Origin: Cellvibrionales bacterium UBA3090
GTDB taxonomy: Bacteria > Pseudomonadota > Gammaproteobacteria > Pseudomonadales > Porticoccaceae
NCBI GenBank assembly: GCA_002367235.1
Contig: DFBC01000046.1
Location: 1-21,020, forward strand
Length of the DNA stretch: 21,020 bases
Reading direction: 5' to 3'
Shown here: in pieces, positions 1 to 6,786 of the stretch
Layout of the letters: each line of letters begins with the position of its first letter
Position numbering within the stretch: the stretch's first letter is position 1
Made by a program: the position numbers and the translations under genes
Notes under the pieces: generated by a model
Databases searched by the model: none
The model's input: only the letters and a program-made list of their open reading frames with translations
Told to the model about the DNA's origin: nothing

Positions 1-50
1 CGACCCCAGCATTATGAATGCTGTGCTCTAACCAGCTGAGCTACGTAGCC
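1..50 (-). tRNA. tRNA-Met (CAT), partial at window edge
   Basis: The reverse complement begins GGCTACGTAGCTCAG and continues through a normal D-arm and an anticodon stem-loop whose loop reads TTCATAA, giving anticodon CAT. The gene runs off the left edge, so the variable loop, T-arm and 3' acceptor strand are not visible. The D-arm and the G at position 1 suit elongator tRNA-Met rather than initiator tRNA (which normally begins with C) or the CAT-anticodon tRNA-Ile2, but without the 3' half the Ile2 alternative cannot be wholly excluded. A tRNA-Met gene downstream of ychF matches the order I recall from Pseudomonas. Confidence 0.9.
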
Positions 51-74
51 ATTTGCTCTCAAGCAGGGGCGGGG

Positions 75-103
75 ATTTTCCCGAGTTTGTCCGGTTTTGT
101 CAA
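75..103 (-). promoter_or_regulatory. Sigma-70 promoter of tRNA-Met with GC-rich discriminator
   Basis: On the minus strand a perfect TTGACA (103-98) is followed by a 17-nt spacer and GAAAAT (80-75), which matches the -10 consensus at 4 of 6 positions. The bases just after the -10 are CCCCGCCCC, a GC-rich discriminator of the kind seen at stringently controlled stable-RNA promoters. The inferred start near position 68 leaves a leader of about 18 nt before the mature tRNA 5' end at 50. Spacing and location fit well; activity is inferred. Confidence 0.7.
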
Positions 104-124
104 GACGCTTCTGGCCAGTGGCTA

Positions 125-352
125 TCAGCTTTTTTGAGTTAGTTGGTCATCTCGGTAGTGAGGGTCGAGCCAGCACTGAGGAAGGGCCTCTCCCGAGAGA
201 AATATCAGGCTCTCTTTGGTGAAGATTTCCGGGTCCTGCACCTCTTCGCCGTAATGGTATCGCGCTGAGATATTAAGCTGAAATGGATCGAACAGTTCCT
301 GTAGTGACAAAACCTCGACCAAGTGATTTGTGGCTGTTTCTTTTAAGTACAT
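125..352 (-). CDS. Small conserved protein of unknown function
   Basis: This 75-residue protein has no signal peptide and no membrane segment. It contains the stretches LVEVLSLQELFDPF, GEEVQDPE and FLSGEALPQCWLDPHYR, which resemble, from memory, a short conserved family in pseudomonads that databases often label acetyltransferase-like on weak grounds. It is too short for a GNAT fold and I see no acetyl-CoA-binding motif, so I do not assign that activity. The ATG has an AGGGG about 10 nt upstream. It lies 20 nt downstream of the sugar dehydrogenase-like gene in the same direction, so the two are probably cotranscribed. The well-formed family-like motifs make a real gene likely despite the size. 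Confidence 0.72.
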   Translation of the reverse strand: MYLKETATNHLVEVLSLQELFDPFQLNISARYHYGEEVQDPEIFTKESLIFLSGEALPQCWLDPHYRDDQLTQKS

Positions 353-372
353 AATGACATTCCCCTGCCCCT

Positions 373-1584
373 CTACTTATATAGCACACGATAGATAACT
401 CCTGCGTAATCATCAGAAATATAAATGCTGCCATCGGGACCTTCTTCGATGTCTACGGGGCGGCCTATGATTTGACCGTTAGGTTGCAGAAAGTGGGTTA
501 TAAAATCTTCACTGGTGATCTCTCCCGTTCCATCCCATCTCAATGCGACGACTTTGTACCCATCGGGTTCACTCCTATTCCAAGAGCCGTGCAATGCTAC
601 AAGAGCGGTACGTTGATAGTTGTCTGGGAGCGATGGGTGTCGAAGAAAATGTATGCCCAGTGGTGCATTGTGGGCACGGAAGCCAAAACTGGGTGAGATG
701 CTGGTTTTCAATAGAGCATCCGGATCCTTCCCGTAATCGGGGTCCTGTTCCCCAAAGCCATTGATCTGGGGCCACCCGTAAAAGCCGCCGGCCGTTATCT
801 GGTTAAGTTCACAGGGTGGGTAATTGTCACCCAATAAATCGCGGCCGTTGTCAGTGGCATAGAGTGCATTGTTCCAAGGTGCCCAGTCAAAGCCAACGCT
901 GTTTCTAAGGCCGGTGGCGTAGATCTGGCTGTCTGAGCCATCGGGGCGAAGCCTCATCATGGTTGCGCGACGCACATCGGCTTCCAGGCAAACATTACAG
1001 CTGGAACCTATGGTCAAATAGAGCCAGTTGTCGGGGCCGAATTGGATGGTTCTGGTCCAGTGGCCTCCATCGTCAGGGAGCCCCGTCATAATTGATTCGT
1101 AATCGCCGAGGGTTTTGCCGGTGTGCCAATCGATAGCGATCCGGCCTATGGCATGGGTTTCTGCAATGTAGAGCCAGCTATTTCGTCCGTCATTATAGAG
1201 GTCGATACCGTGGGGGCGCTGGAGTCCTCCGATTAACTGGGTGATATTTTCGGCTTTTCCATCATGATTGTGGTCGGTTAAAAGGTAAATGGTGCCGGTA
1301 CGTGGCGAGCTAACCAGTAATTGCCCTGTCGGGGCTATCTTTAGCAGCCTGGCGTTGGGTATATGGTCAGCAAAAATAGAGAGTTCAAACCCAGGGGGGA
1401 CTACGAGCGTATGCTTGGTTGTTTGGGCGGAGGGCGGACTGCCGATGCCCGTTAGTGAGTTAAATAGCACCTGATAACTGCTAATCTTCGGCCAAGGAAC
1501 GAATGTTGTGGCCAAGATAAGTGCCAAAGTGAGGCTCAATAAAATGAGCGCCACTCGTTTTGTCCATGCGGATAGTTTTGCCAT
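373..1584 (-). CDS. PQQ-dependent sugar dehydrogenase-like protein (sorbosone dehydrogenase family)
   Basis: This 403-residue protein has an N-terminal hydrophobic segment (about residues 11-29) that is a signal peptide or membrane anchor, placing the rest in the periplasm. The body is a six-bladed beta-propeller of the soluble glucose/sorbosone dehydrogenase type, with blade-like repeats such as APTGQLLVSS, FGPDNWLYLTIG and EGPDGSIYISDDYAG. His175 in GGHWTRT and Arg227 in TGLRNSVGF sit where this family has its catalytic histidine and its PQQ-contacting arginine; this is a motif match, not an alignment. A CNVC pair (196-199) follows the His blade. Family members oxidise aldoses or sorbosone and pass electrons to the respiratory chain; the substrate here is unknown and PQQ use is inferred. 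No PQQ biosynthesis genes are nearby. A TATAAT lies directly before the start codon and no ribosome-binding site is visible. Confidence 0.85.
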   Translation of the reverse strand: MAKLSAWTKRVALILLSLTLALILATTFVPWPKISSYQVLFNSLTGIGSPPSAQTTKHTLVVPPGFELSIFADHIPNARLLKIAPTGQLLVSSPRTGTIYLLTDHNHDGKAENITQLIGGLQRPHGIDLYNDGRNSWLYIAETHAIGRIAIDWHTGKTLGDYESIMTGLPDDGGHWTRTIQFGPDNWLYLTIGSSCNVCLEADVRRATMMRLRPDGSDSQIYATGLRNSVGFDWAPWNNALYATDNGRDLLGDNYPPCELNQITAGGFYGWPQINGFGEQDPDYGKDPDALLKTSISPSFGFRAHNAPLGIHFLRHPSLPDNYQRTALVALHGSWNRSEPDGYKVVALRWDGTGEITSEDFITHFLQPNGQIIGRPVDIEEGPDGSIYISDDYAGVIYRVLYK

Positions 1585-1590
1585 GGCTTC

Positions 1591-1596
1591 ATTATA
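1591..1596 (-). promoter_or_regulatory. Possible -10 element abutting the sugar dehydrogenase-like start
   Basis: A perfect TATAAT reads on the minus strand at 1596-1591, 6 nt before the ATG at 1584. If used, transcription would start at or within a base or two of the ATG, giving a leaderless mRNA, which agrees with the lack of a Shine-Dalgarno sequence. No good -35 hexamer is seen at 16-18 nt, so this is tentative. Confidence 0.35.
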
Positions 1597-1678
1597 GAGG
1601 CAGAGAGCGGAATCGTTTATAGGAGCGGGGCAGATAGTAGGGGTAGGGCGGGGTTCGGCTGAGGTCGGTTTAGTTTTT

Positions 1679-1712
1679 GCTAATACCCCAAAAATGAATT
1701 TGGGGTATTAGC
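1679..1712 (-). terminator. Perfect 14-bp hairpin after ychF, without U-tract
   Basis: GCTAATACCCCAAA (1679-1692) and its exact reverse complement (1699-1712) form a 14-bp stem with a 6-nt loop, beginning 7 nt after the ychF stop codon. In the ychF direction the hairpin is followed by AAAAACTAAA, not a run of U, so it is not a canonical intrinsic terminator. It could protect the mRNA 3' end or support a Rho-type end. The stem is certain; the function is inferred. Confidence 0.5.
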
Positions 1713-1719
1713 TCTGGCG

Positions 1720-2811
1720 TTACACATTAAAGCGGAAGTGGATAACATCGCCATCACTCACAACATAATCCTTACCTTCCAGGCGCCATTTTCCCGCATC
1801 TTTAGCACCTTGCTCGCCCTTGCAGGCAATAAAATCATCGTACGCAATGACTTCTGCGCGGATAAACCCCTTTTCAAAGTCTGTGTGGATTTTACCGGCA
1901 GACTGAGGTGCGGTGGCGCCAACTGGGATAGTCCATGCGCGCACCTCTTTAACGCCAGCGGTGAAGTAGGTCTGGAGGCCAAGTAATTTATACCCGGCCC
2001 GAATGACTCGGTTTAGACCGGGTTCACCAATGCCCATTTCTTGAAGGAATTCTAACTTTTCATCGTCATCCAATTCTGCAATTTCTGATTCAAGCTTATT
2101 GCAAATGGGAACCACTACTGCATTTTCGGTCTCTGCAATTGACAGTACCGTGTCAAGGTAGGGGTTGTTTTCAAAACCGTCTTCATCGACATTGGCGATG
2201 TACATGGTGGGTTTGAGGGTCAGCATGCTGAGCGGTTTGAGTATTTTTAGCTCGTCCTGATCTAGCGCCATAGATCGTAGCGGCTTGGCGTCGTCTAAAT
2301 GCGGTTGAATTTTTTCAAGAACAGCTTTCAGAATAATGGCATCTTTATCCTGTCCTTTGGCGGCTTTGGCGGCACGTTGTAGCGCTTTTTCAACGGTTTC
2401 TAAATCGGCCAGAGCGAGTTCTGTATTGATGACTTCGATATCTGCGGCGGGGTTAATTTTTCCCTCAACGTGAACCACATTCTCGTCATCGAAGCAGCGA
2501 ACGACATGCGCAATGGCATCGGTTTCACGAATATTGGCAAGAAACTTGTTACCAAGGCCTTCGCCTTTGGATGCGCCAGCTACCAGCCCGGCAATATCTA
2601 CAAATTCCATTGTGGTGGGGATAATGCGCTCTGGTTTGACGATCTCTGCCAAGTTGTCCTGGCGAGGGTCGGGAATAGGAACTATTCCGGTGTTAGGCTC
2701 TATCGTGCAGAATGGAAAGTTTGCCGCATCAATGCCTGCTTTGGTTAGCGCATTGAAGAGGGTGGATTTGCCGACATTGGGAAGGCCGACGATACCGCAG
2801 TTAAAACCCAT
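1720..2811 (-). CDS. ychF: Redox-regulated ATPase YchF (Obg-like ATPase)
   Basis: This 363-residue cytosolic P-loop protein is of normal family length. The G1 loop GLPNVGKS is at residues 9-16 and the G3 motif DIAG at 72-75. NVDE at 207-210 is the NxxE element that replaces the usual NKxD of GTPases and explains why this family prefers ATP. The C-terminal part (from about 278, containing TYFTAGVKEVRAWT and ending KDYVVSDGDVIHFRFNV) is the TGS domain. Family members bind ribosomes and are linked to oxidative-stress responses and leadered-mRNA initiation; the exact role is still debated. The ATG has GAGAG 8 nt upstream. It is the last gene of the ispE-prs-rplY-pth-ychF run, 56 nt after pth, and pairing with pth is common in bacteria. 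Confidence 0.97.
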   Translation of the reverse strand: MGFNCGIVGLPNVGKSTLFNALTKAGIDAANFPFCTIEPNTGIVPIPDPRQDNLAEIVKPERIIPTTMEFVDIAGLVAGASKGEGLGNKFLANIRETDAIAHVVRCFDDENVVHVEGKINPAADIEVINTELALADLETVEKALQRAAKAAKGQDKDAIILKAVLEKIQPHLDDAKPLRSMALDQDELKILKPLSMLTLKPTMYIANVDEDGFENNPYLDTVLSIAETENAVVVPICNKLESEIAELDDDEKLEFLQEMGIGEPGLNRVIRAGYKLLGLQTYFTAGVKEVRAWTIPVGATAPQSAGKIHTDFEKGFIRAEVIAYDDFIACKGEQGAKDAGKWRLEGKDYVVSDGDVIHFRFNV

Positions 2812-2867
2812 TATTTATACTCTCAATATCGGAGGCCTTATTGCGGCCCGGCTGGTTAAAGTTGTTG

Positions 2868-3449
2868 TTACTGCGAATGCAGTTCTTTCATCGCACTGTT
2901 CCACTGCCCCGCAACGGCCATGGGTATGACGCGAATAGCATCGTCGATACTTTGATTAATCAGTTGTTGCTCACTTTGAGGTGCTTTGCGAAGTACAAAA
3001 TTGACGACTTCACTGGCGTGACCTGGATGGCCAATACCAATACGCAGACGGGCAAAGTTACGGCTGTTACCCAGCGCCTTAATCGTATCTTTCAGACCGT
3101 TGTGGCCGCCATGACCGCCTCCAATTTTGAGGCGTGAAACTCCGGGGTTGAGATCGAGTTCGTCGTGTGCAACCAAGATGGCTTCCGGTGGAATTTGGTA
3201 GAACCCTGCCATGGCTGCAACTGCTTTGCCACTTAGGTTCATATAGGTGTCGGGTACAAGCAGTCGAACGTCGTGGCCATCTAGTGTGGCCCGGCCCGTG
3301 GCACCAAAAAATTTGCTTTCTTGTTTTAGTGTTATTCCGCAATGTTGGGATAGGGCCAAAACAAAATCGGCCCCGGCATTGTGACGGGTTTGTTCATATT
3401 GAGGGCCTGGGTTTCCCAGGCCGACAATAAGTTGAACAGGTGTGTCCAA
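2868..3449 (-). CDS. pth: Peptidyl-tRNA hydrolase
   Basis: This 193-residue cytosolic enzyme hydrolyses the ester bond of peptidyl-tRNAs that drop off ribosomes, recycling the tRNA. The family signature is complete: the N-terminal LIVGLGNPGPQYEQTRHNAG with catalytic His23, Asn71 in YMNLSGKA, Asp96 in AHDELDL and Asn117 in GGGHGGHNGLKD. The length matches the family. The start codon is TTG at 3449; a GAGG lies 8 nt upstream, no upstream ATG exists, and the N-terminus aligns with known Pth proteins, so the TTG is probably real. It lies 41 nt after rplY and 56 nt before ychF on the same strand, consistent with an operon of translation-linked genes. Confidence 0.97.
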   Translation of the reverse strand: MDTPVQLIVGLGNPGPQYEQTRHNAGADFVLALSQHCGITLKQESKFFGATGRATLDGHDVRLLVPDTYMNLSGKAVAAMAGFYQIPPEAILVAHDELDLNPGVSRLKIGGGHGGHNGLKDTIKALGNSRNFARLRIGIGHPGHASEVVNFVLRKAPQSEQQLINQSIDDAIRVIPMAVAGQWNSAMKELHSQ

Positions 3450-3490
3450 TGTCGGAGCCTCTTTGATCGAAGGAGGTTAGCTCGAGAAAA

Positions 3491-4147
3491 TTACTCGCCG
3501 CCGTTCTCTTCTTCGCCTTCAGCTGCTGGAGATTCTTCACCTTCTTCAGTTTCTTCTGCTACAGCTTTAGGCTTGTTAATGGTAAAGATAGGTAGATCGT
3601 GTTCTTCACCATGGCTCAGGCCAACGCTTTCTACACCTTTCGGCATGACGATATCTGAAATATGCAGGATTTGGCCGACTTCTATATTGGCTACGTCTAC
3701 CTCGATGTACTCGGGCAGGTTGCCTGGCAGACAGCTGATATCCAGCTCGGTCATGTTGTGAGAAATTATGCCGCCACCCAGTTTAACGCCAGCACAGTTC
3801 TCTTCGTTAATGAAGTGAAGTGGCACTTTGGTTTGCAGTTTCTTGGTCTTGCTAACGCGCATGAAATCGGCGTGCAGCACGATGGGCTTGGCTGGGTGAC
3901 GCTGAAGGTCTTTCAGGATCACATCTTCAGATTTTCCCTCTACATCGAGAGTAATAATGTGCGAATAGAAAGCTTCGTTTGCCAGTGCGTGCTCAAATTC
4001 ATTTTGAGCAAGACTGATATTTTGTGGTGCTTCTTTTCCGCCGTAGATGATGGCGGGCACTTGGTTGTCCAGGCGACGCAGGCGGCGGCTCGCACCTTTC
4101 CCCATGTCGTTCCGGACCTTTGCATTCAATTTAAAATCATTGGACAT
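3491..4147 (-). CDS. rplY: 50S ribosomal protein L25/general stress protein Ctc
   Basis: This 218-residue protein is the long, two-domain form of L25. Residues 1-95 are the 5S rRNA-binding L25 domain (LNAKVRNDMGKGASRRLRR, VPAIIYGG). Residues about 100-190 are the TL5/CTC C-terminal domain (KVPLHFINEENCAGVKLGGGI, HISDIVMPKGVE). The end is a strongly acidic, Glu-rich tail of about 25 residues. E. coli L25 has only the first domain, so this form is like that of Pseudomonas. An AGGAG with good spacing precedes the ATG. It is followed by pth 41 nt downstream, and 112 nt separate it from prs upstream; that gap holds only a small GCCC/GGGC hairpin with no U-tract, so read-through from prs is likely. 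Confidence 0.97.
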   Translation of the reverse strand: MSNDFKLNAKVRNDMGKGASRRLRRLDNQVPAIIYGGKEAPQNISLAQNEFEHALANEAFYSHIITLDVEGKSEDVILKDLQRHPAKPIVLHADFMRVSKTKKLQTKVPLHFINEENCAGVKLGGGIISHNMTELDISCLPGNLPEYIEVDVANIEVGQILHISDIVMPKGVESVGLSHGEEHDLPIFTINKPKAVAEETEEGEESPAAEGEEENGGE

Positions 4148-4259
4148 TGCCTTGACTCCTGATTATTCCCAAATCAATCCGCGACCAGAATTGAGACGGG
4201 GTATTTAAATAGCCCTTTATTGGGCAGTTAGTTATCCAGTTACTATGTTTGGCTAAAGC

Positions 4260-5201
4260 TTAGTCAAACATCGCACTGATGGATTCTTCATTGCTGACGC
4301 GGCGCATCGCTTCTGCCAGCATTTGTCCCAGGCTCAGTACTCTAATCGACTTGCTGTTTCTAGCAGTCTCGCTGAGGGGAATACTATTAGTGACTACCAT
4401 GGTATCCAGTGCAGACTTTTCAATGTTGTCGATGGCATTGCCCGAGAACACTGGGTGGGTACAGTAGGCAACGACTTTTTCTGCGCCGCGATCTTTAAGT
4501 GCATCGGCGGCTTTACAGAGTGTTCCTGCCGTATCGACGATATCGTCCATCAGTATACAGGTGCGGCCTTCTACATCGCCGATAAGGTTCATAACCTCAA
4601 TCTGGTTGGCTTCCGGGCGACGCTTATCAATAATGGCCAATTCAGTATTGAGTTGTTTGGCCATGGCGCGAGCGCGAACTACGCCGCCAATATCGGGAGA
4701 TACCACGGTTGGGTTTTGGTAGTTTTGGCGTTGTACGTCGCCGAGCAGTACCGGTAAGCCGTAGACGTTGTCTACTGCGCAGTCAAAAAATCCCTGAATC
4801 TGTTCGGCGTGTAAATCAACGGTCATTACGCGATCGACACCCACATTGGTAATCATGTCTGCGACAACTTTGGCGCTGATGGGTACTCTGATTGAGCGAA
4901 CTCGACGATCTTGGCGAGCATAGCCAAAGTAGGGAACCACCGCTGTAATACGGCCGGCCGAAGCACGACGCAGGGCGTCGACCATCAAAATGAGTTCCAT
5001 TAGGTTTTTGTGGGTAGGCTCGCAGGTTGGCTGAACGACGAACACATCGCGTCCACGCACATTCTCGCGAATCTCAATATTGATTTCGCCATCTGAGAAC
5101 TGGGATACCAGTGCGTTGCCTAGTGGAAAGCCTAGAAATCGGGCGATTTCGTTTGCGAGCTCCGGGTTGGCATTCCCGGAGAAAACCATCAAGTTAGCCA
5201 C
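4260..5201 (-). CDS. prs: Ribose-phosphate pyrophosphokinase (PRPP synthetase)
   Basis: It makes PRPP from ribose 5-phosphate and ATP, feeding purine, pyrimidine, histidine, tryptophan and NAD synthesis. Family motifs are complete: NVRGRDVFVVQPT, LMELILMVDALRRASAGRITAVVPYFGYARQDRR, the Mg-binding VDLHAEQIQGFF, VSPDIGGVVRARA, the PRPP loop DDIVDTAGTLCKAADAL and the C-terminal RRVSNEESISAMFD. The frame is open far upstream, but that extension is just translated tRNA-Gln. I place the start at GTG 5201: an AGGA sits 7 nt upstream, and the resulting 313-residue N-terminus (VANLMVFSGN) matches E. coli MPDMKLFAGN in length. The ATG at 5189 has no ribosome-binding site. It is cotranscribed in all likelihood with the tRNA and ispE upstream. 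Confidence 0.97.
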   Translation of the reverse strand: MANLMVFSGNANPELANEIARFLGFPLGNALVSQFSDGEINIEIRENVRGRDVFVVQPTCEPTHKNLMELILMVDALRRASAGRITAVVPYFGYARQDRRVRSIRVPISAKVVADMITNVGVDRVMTVDLHAEQIQGFFDCAVDNVYGLPVLLGDVQRQNYQNPTVVSPDIGGVVRARAMAKQLNTELAIIDKRRPEANQIEVMNLIGDVEGRTCILMDDIVDTAGTLCKAADALKDRGAEKVVAYCTHPVFSGNAIDNIEKSALDTMVVTNSIPLSETARNSKSIRVLSLGQMLAEAMRRVSNEESISAMFD

Positions 5202-5208
5202 AATATTT

Positions 5209-5212
5209 TCCT
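5209..5212 (-). promoter_or_regulatory. Ribosome-binding site deciding the prs GTG start
   Basis: AGGA reads on the minus strand at 5212-5209, 7 nt before the GTG at 5201. This is ideal spacing for GTG and too far (19 nt) for the ATG at 5189. It lies in the 49-nt stretch between the tRNA-Gln 3' end and prs. Confidence 0.7.
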
Positions 5213-5250
5213 GATCAGAGGTAAGATTTCTCCGGCGTCCCAGAGGAATA

Positions 5251-5326
5251 TGGCTGGGGTGGGAGGACTCGAACCTCCGAATGACGGGATCAAAACCCGT
5301 TGCCTTAGCCACTTGGCGACACCCCA
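5251..5326 (-). tRNA. tRNA-Gln (TTG)
   Basis: A complete 76-nt tRNA reads on the minus strand. The acceptor stem is TGGGGTG/CACCCCA, with discriminator G and an encoded CCA end at 5253-5251. The anticodon loop TTTTGAT gives anticodon TTG between ACGGG and CCCGT stems, and the T-loop is TTCGAGT. It lies 8 nt after the ispE stop codon and 49 nt before prs, all on one strand. This is the ispE-tRNA-Gln-prs arrangement I recall from Pseudomonas, so the tRNA is probably cut out of a longer transcript. Its antisense and sense frames create spurious reading frames, including a false N-terminal extension of prs. Confidence 0.98.
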
Positions 5327-5334
5327 GTAATAGC

Positions 5335-6174
5335 TTATTTAGACGGTAAGCTGCATAGCAGCGGGGACTGACTTACCCCTTTGGCGACAAAGCCTTCCCA
5401 CTGTGCCGGTATTTGTTCAAGTACCGACGTTGCATCAGCCTTTGATGCAAATTGGGCAAATAGGCAGGCACCTGTTCCCGTCAGTCGAGTTTCAGCGAAT
5501 TGAGCCAACCATTGGCGGGCTTTTTTCACTTCAGGGTAAAGTGCTTCAACCACTGCTTGACAGTCGTTTTTGCCACCCTGCTCGAGAAAGGCGCGTATTT
5601 TGATCGGATGCGTGTTTCTTGTCAAACCCTGATGAGTAAAAACTTTTTCAGTAGATACATGGATGCCTGGCATTAGAATCAAATACCAGTGGTTTGGTGT
5701 TTCTATTGGGGTGAGTTGATCGCCTATACCTTCGGCCCAGGCCGTATGTCCTAGTACAAAAACAGGCACGTCAGCGCCTAGCTGAGAGCCAATTTTTAGT
5801 AGCTCGTTTGTCGGTAACCCTATCTGCCATAGTGCGTTTAGCCCCAGTAGCGTGGTGGCTGCATCACTACTGCCGCCGCCTAGGCCTCCGCCCATGGGTA
5901 GGCGCTTATGGAGGGTTATGTCTGCGCCCAGCGCACATCCGCTGTGTTGTTGGAGCATTTTTGCGGCTTTGTAGACAAGGTTTTGCTCGCTCGGAACACC
6001 TTGAATAGTCGGGGATAGATGGATGTTTCCACTGTGGTTAAGTGAAAAATCCAATTGGTCTCCGTAATCAAGCAATTGAAAGAGTGTTTGCAGATTGTGA
6101 TACCCATCGGCTCGGCGGCCAGTAATATGCAGGAACAAATTAAGTTTTGCTGGAGCGGGTAAGGTCAGCTTCAT
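5335..6174 (-). CDS. ispE: 4-diphosphocytidyl-2-C-methyl-D-erythritol kinase
   Basis: This 279-residue cytosolic GHMP-family kinase phosphorylates CDP-methylerythritol in the MEP pathway of isoprenoid synthesis. Visible motifs are the N-terminal PAKLNLFLHITGRRADGYHNL with Lys10, the ATP-binding glycine-rich loop PMGGGLGGGSSDA (93-105), and GADVPVF with the catalytic Asp136. The C-terminal third motif region is LTGTGACLFAQFAS. Length matches the family. Its ATG overlaps the lolB stop codon by 4 nt (ATGA), implying translational coupling, and tRNA-Gln follows 8 nt after its stop codon. Confidence 0.97.
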   Translation of the reverse strand: MKLTLPAPAKLNLFLHITGRRADGYHNLQTLFQLLDYGDQLDFSLNHSGNIHLSPTIQGVPSEQNLVYKAAKMLQQHSGCALGADITLHKRLPMGGGLGGGSSDAATTLLGLNALWQIGLPTNELLKIGSQLGADVPVFVLGHTAWAEGIGDQLTPIETPNHWYLILMPGIHVSTEKVFTHQGLTRNTHPIKIRAFLEQGGKNDCQAVVEALYPEVKKARQWLAQFAETRLTGTGACLFAQFASKADATSVLEQIPAQWEGFVAKGVSQSPLLCSLPSK

Positions 6175-6782
6175 CGGGTATGGTCGCCAGGCTGCCAGTT
6201 CTTGATGACCAGAGTAAATTTGTAGTCACCGTGTTGGCCCTTGATTTTGTCGGGTAACAACCAGCCGTCAATTTGCTGGTATCCAGAAAACTGCAACTGC
6301 CAGTTGGATTGATTTAATTGTGCCAGCGTGCCATCTGGGTTATGAGTCTGACTGTCGGGCTGGGTGATGGGGGAAGGGATACCGCGTACCCAGAATTGCA
6401 GTTGCTCTACGGGCCATTGCCAGCCAAATAACTCCTGAGTTAGTGCTCCGGGTGACGTAGCCGTTATTTTTTCATGTCCAGCACGTTGTAGTTCAGCATA
6501 GCTTTTATGTCCTGAAATATAGGTCGCGCCCGCCCCAAACGGACCATTGAGTTTTAGTTCAAAGGTATCTTTTTGTTGCGCCCAGTTGACCCAGGCACTG
6601 CCACCTTCACGGCTATCTCGATAACCCAGTTTGCCATCCAGTAGCCAGTCATCTAATAGTTGTAACTGTCGAACATGTTGCTCCCAGTTAACTACCGCGG
6701 TGGTTGGTTGGTAGGTTTGTGTGGAGCAGGCACCCAGCAGTGTTGCCGTGAGTGCCAGCAGTAATTTCAGGTGTAATCTCAT
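6171..6782 (-). CDS. lolB: Outer membrane lipoprotein LolB
   Basis: LolB is the outer-membrane acceptor that takes lipoproteins from the periplasmic carrier LolA and inserts them into the outer membrane. This 203-residue precursor has a signal peptide ending in the lipobox LGAC (Cys19); the next residue is Ser, not the inner-membrane retention residue Asp. The mature part has family features: DWLLDGKLGYRDSREGGSAWVNWAQQ, FELKLNGPFGAGATYISG, a LFGWQWPVEQLQFWVRGIP segment and the C-terminal GWLLPDKIKGQHGDYKFTLVIKNWQ. It starts 4 nt after the TPR gene and overlaps ispE by 4 nt, so the three genes form a tight operon, in the order typical of many gammaproteobacteria. Confidence 0.95.
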   Translation of the reverse strand: MRLHLKLLLALTATLLGACSTQTYQPTTAVVNWEQHVRQLQLLDDWLLDGKLGYRDSREGGSAWVNWAQQKDTFELKLNGPFGAGATYISGHKSYAELQRAGHEKITATSPGALTQELFGWQWPVEQLQFWVRGIPSPITQPDSQTHNPDGTLAQLNQSNWQLQFSGYQQIDGWLLPDKIKGQHGDYKFTLVIKNWQPGDHTR

Positions 6783-6786
6783 CGGC

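Noticed and set aside
2513..2929. 138-residue plus-strand frame opposite ychF
   Set aside because: It lies antisense to a complete ychF gene and has no recognisable domain.
3662..4162. 166-residue plus-strand frame opposite rplY
   Set aside because: It is antisense to the conserved rplY gene; its composition reflects the complement of that gene.
5202..5312. N-terminal extension of prs up to an ATG at 5312
   Set aside because: The extra residues are a translation of tRNA-Gln, and a well-placed ribosome-binding site serves GTG 5201.
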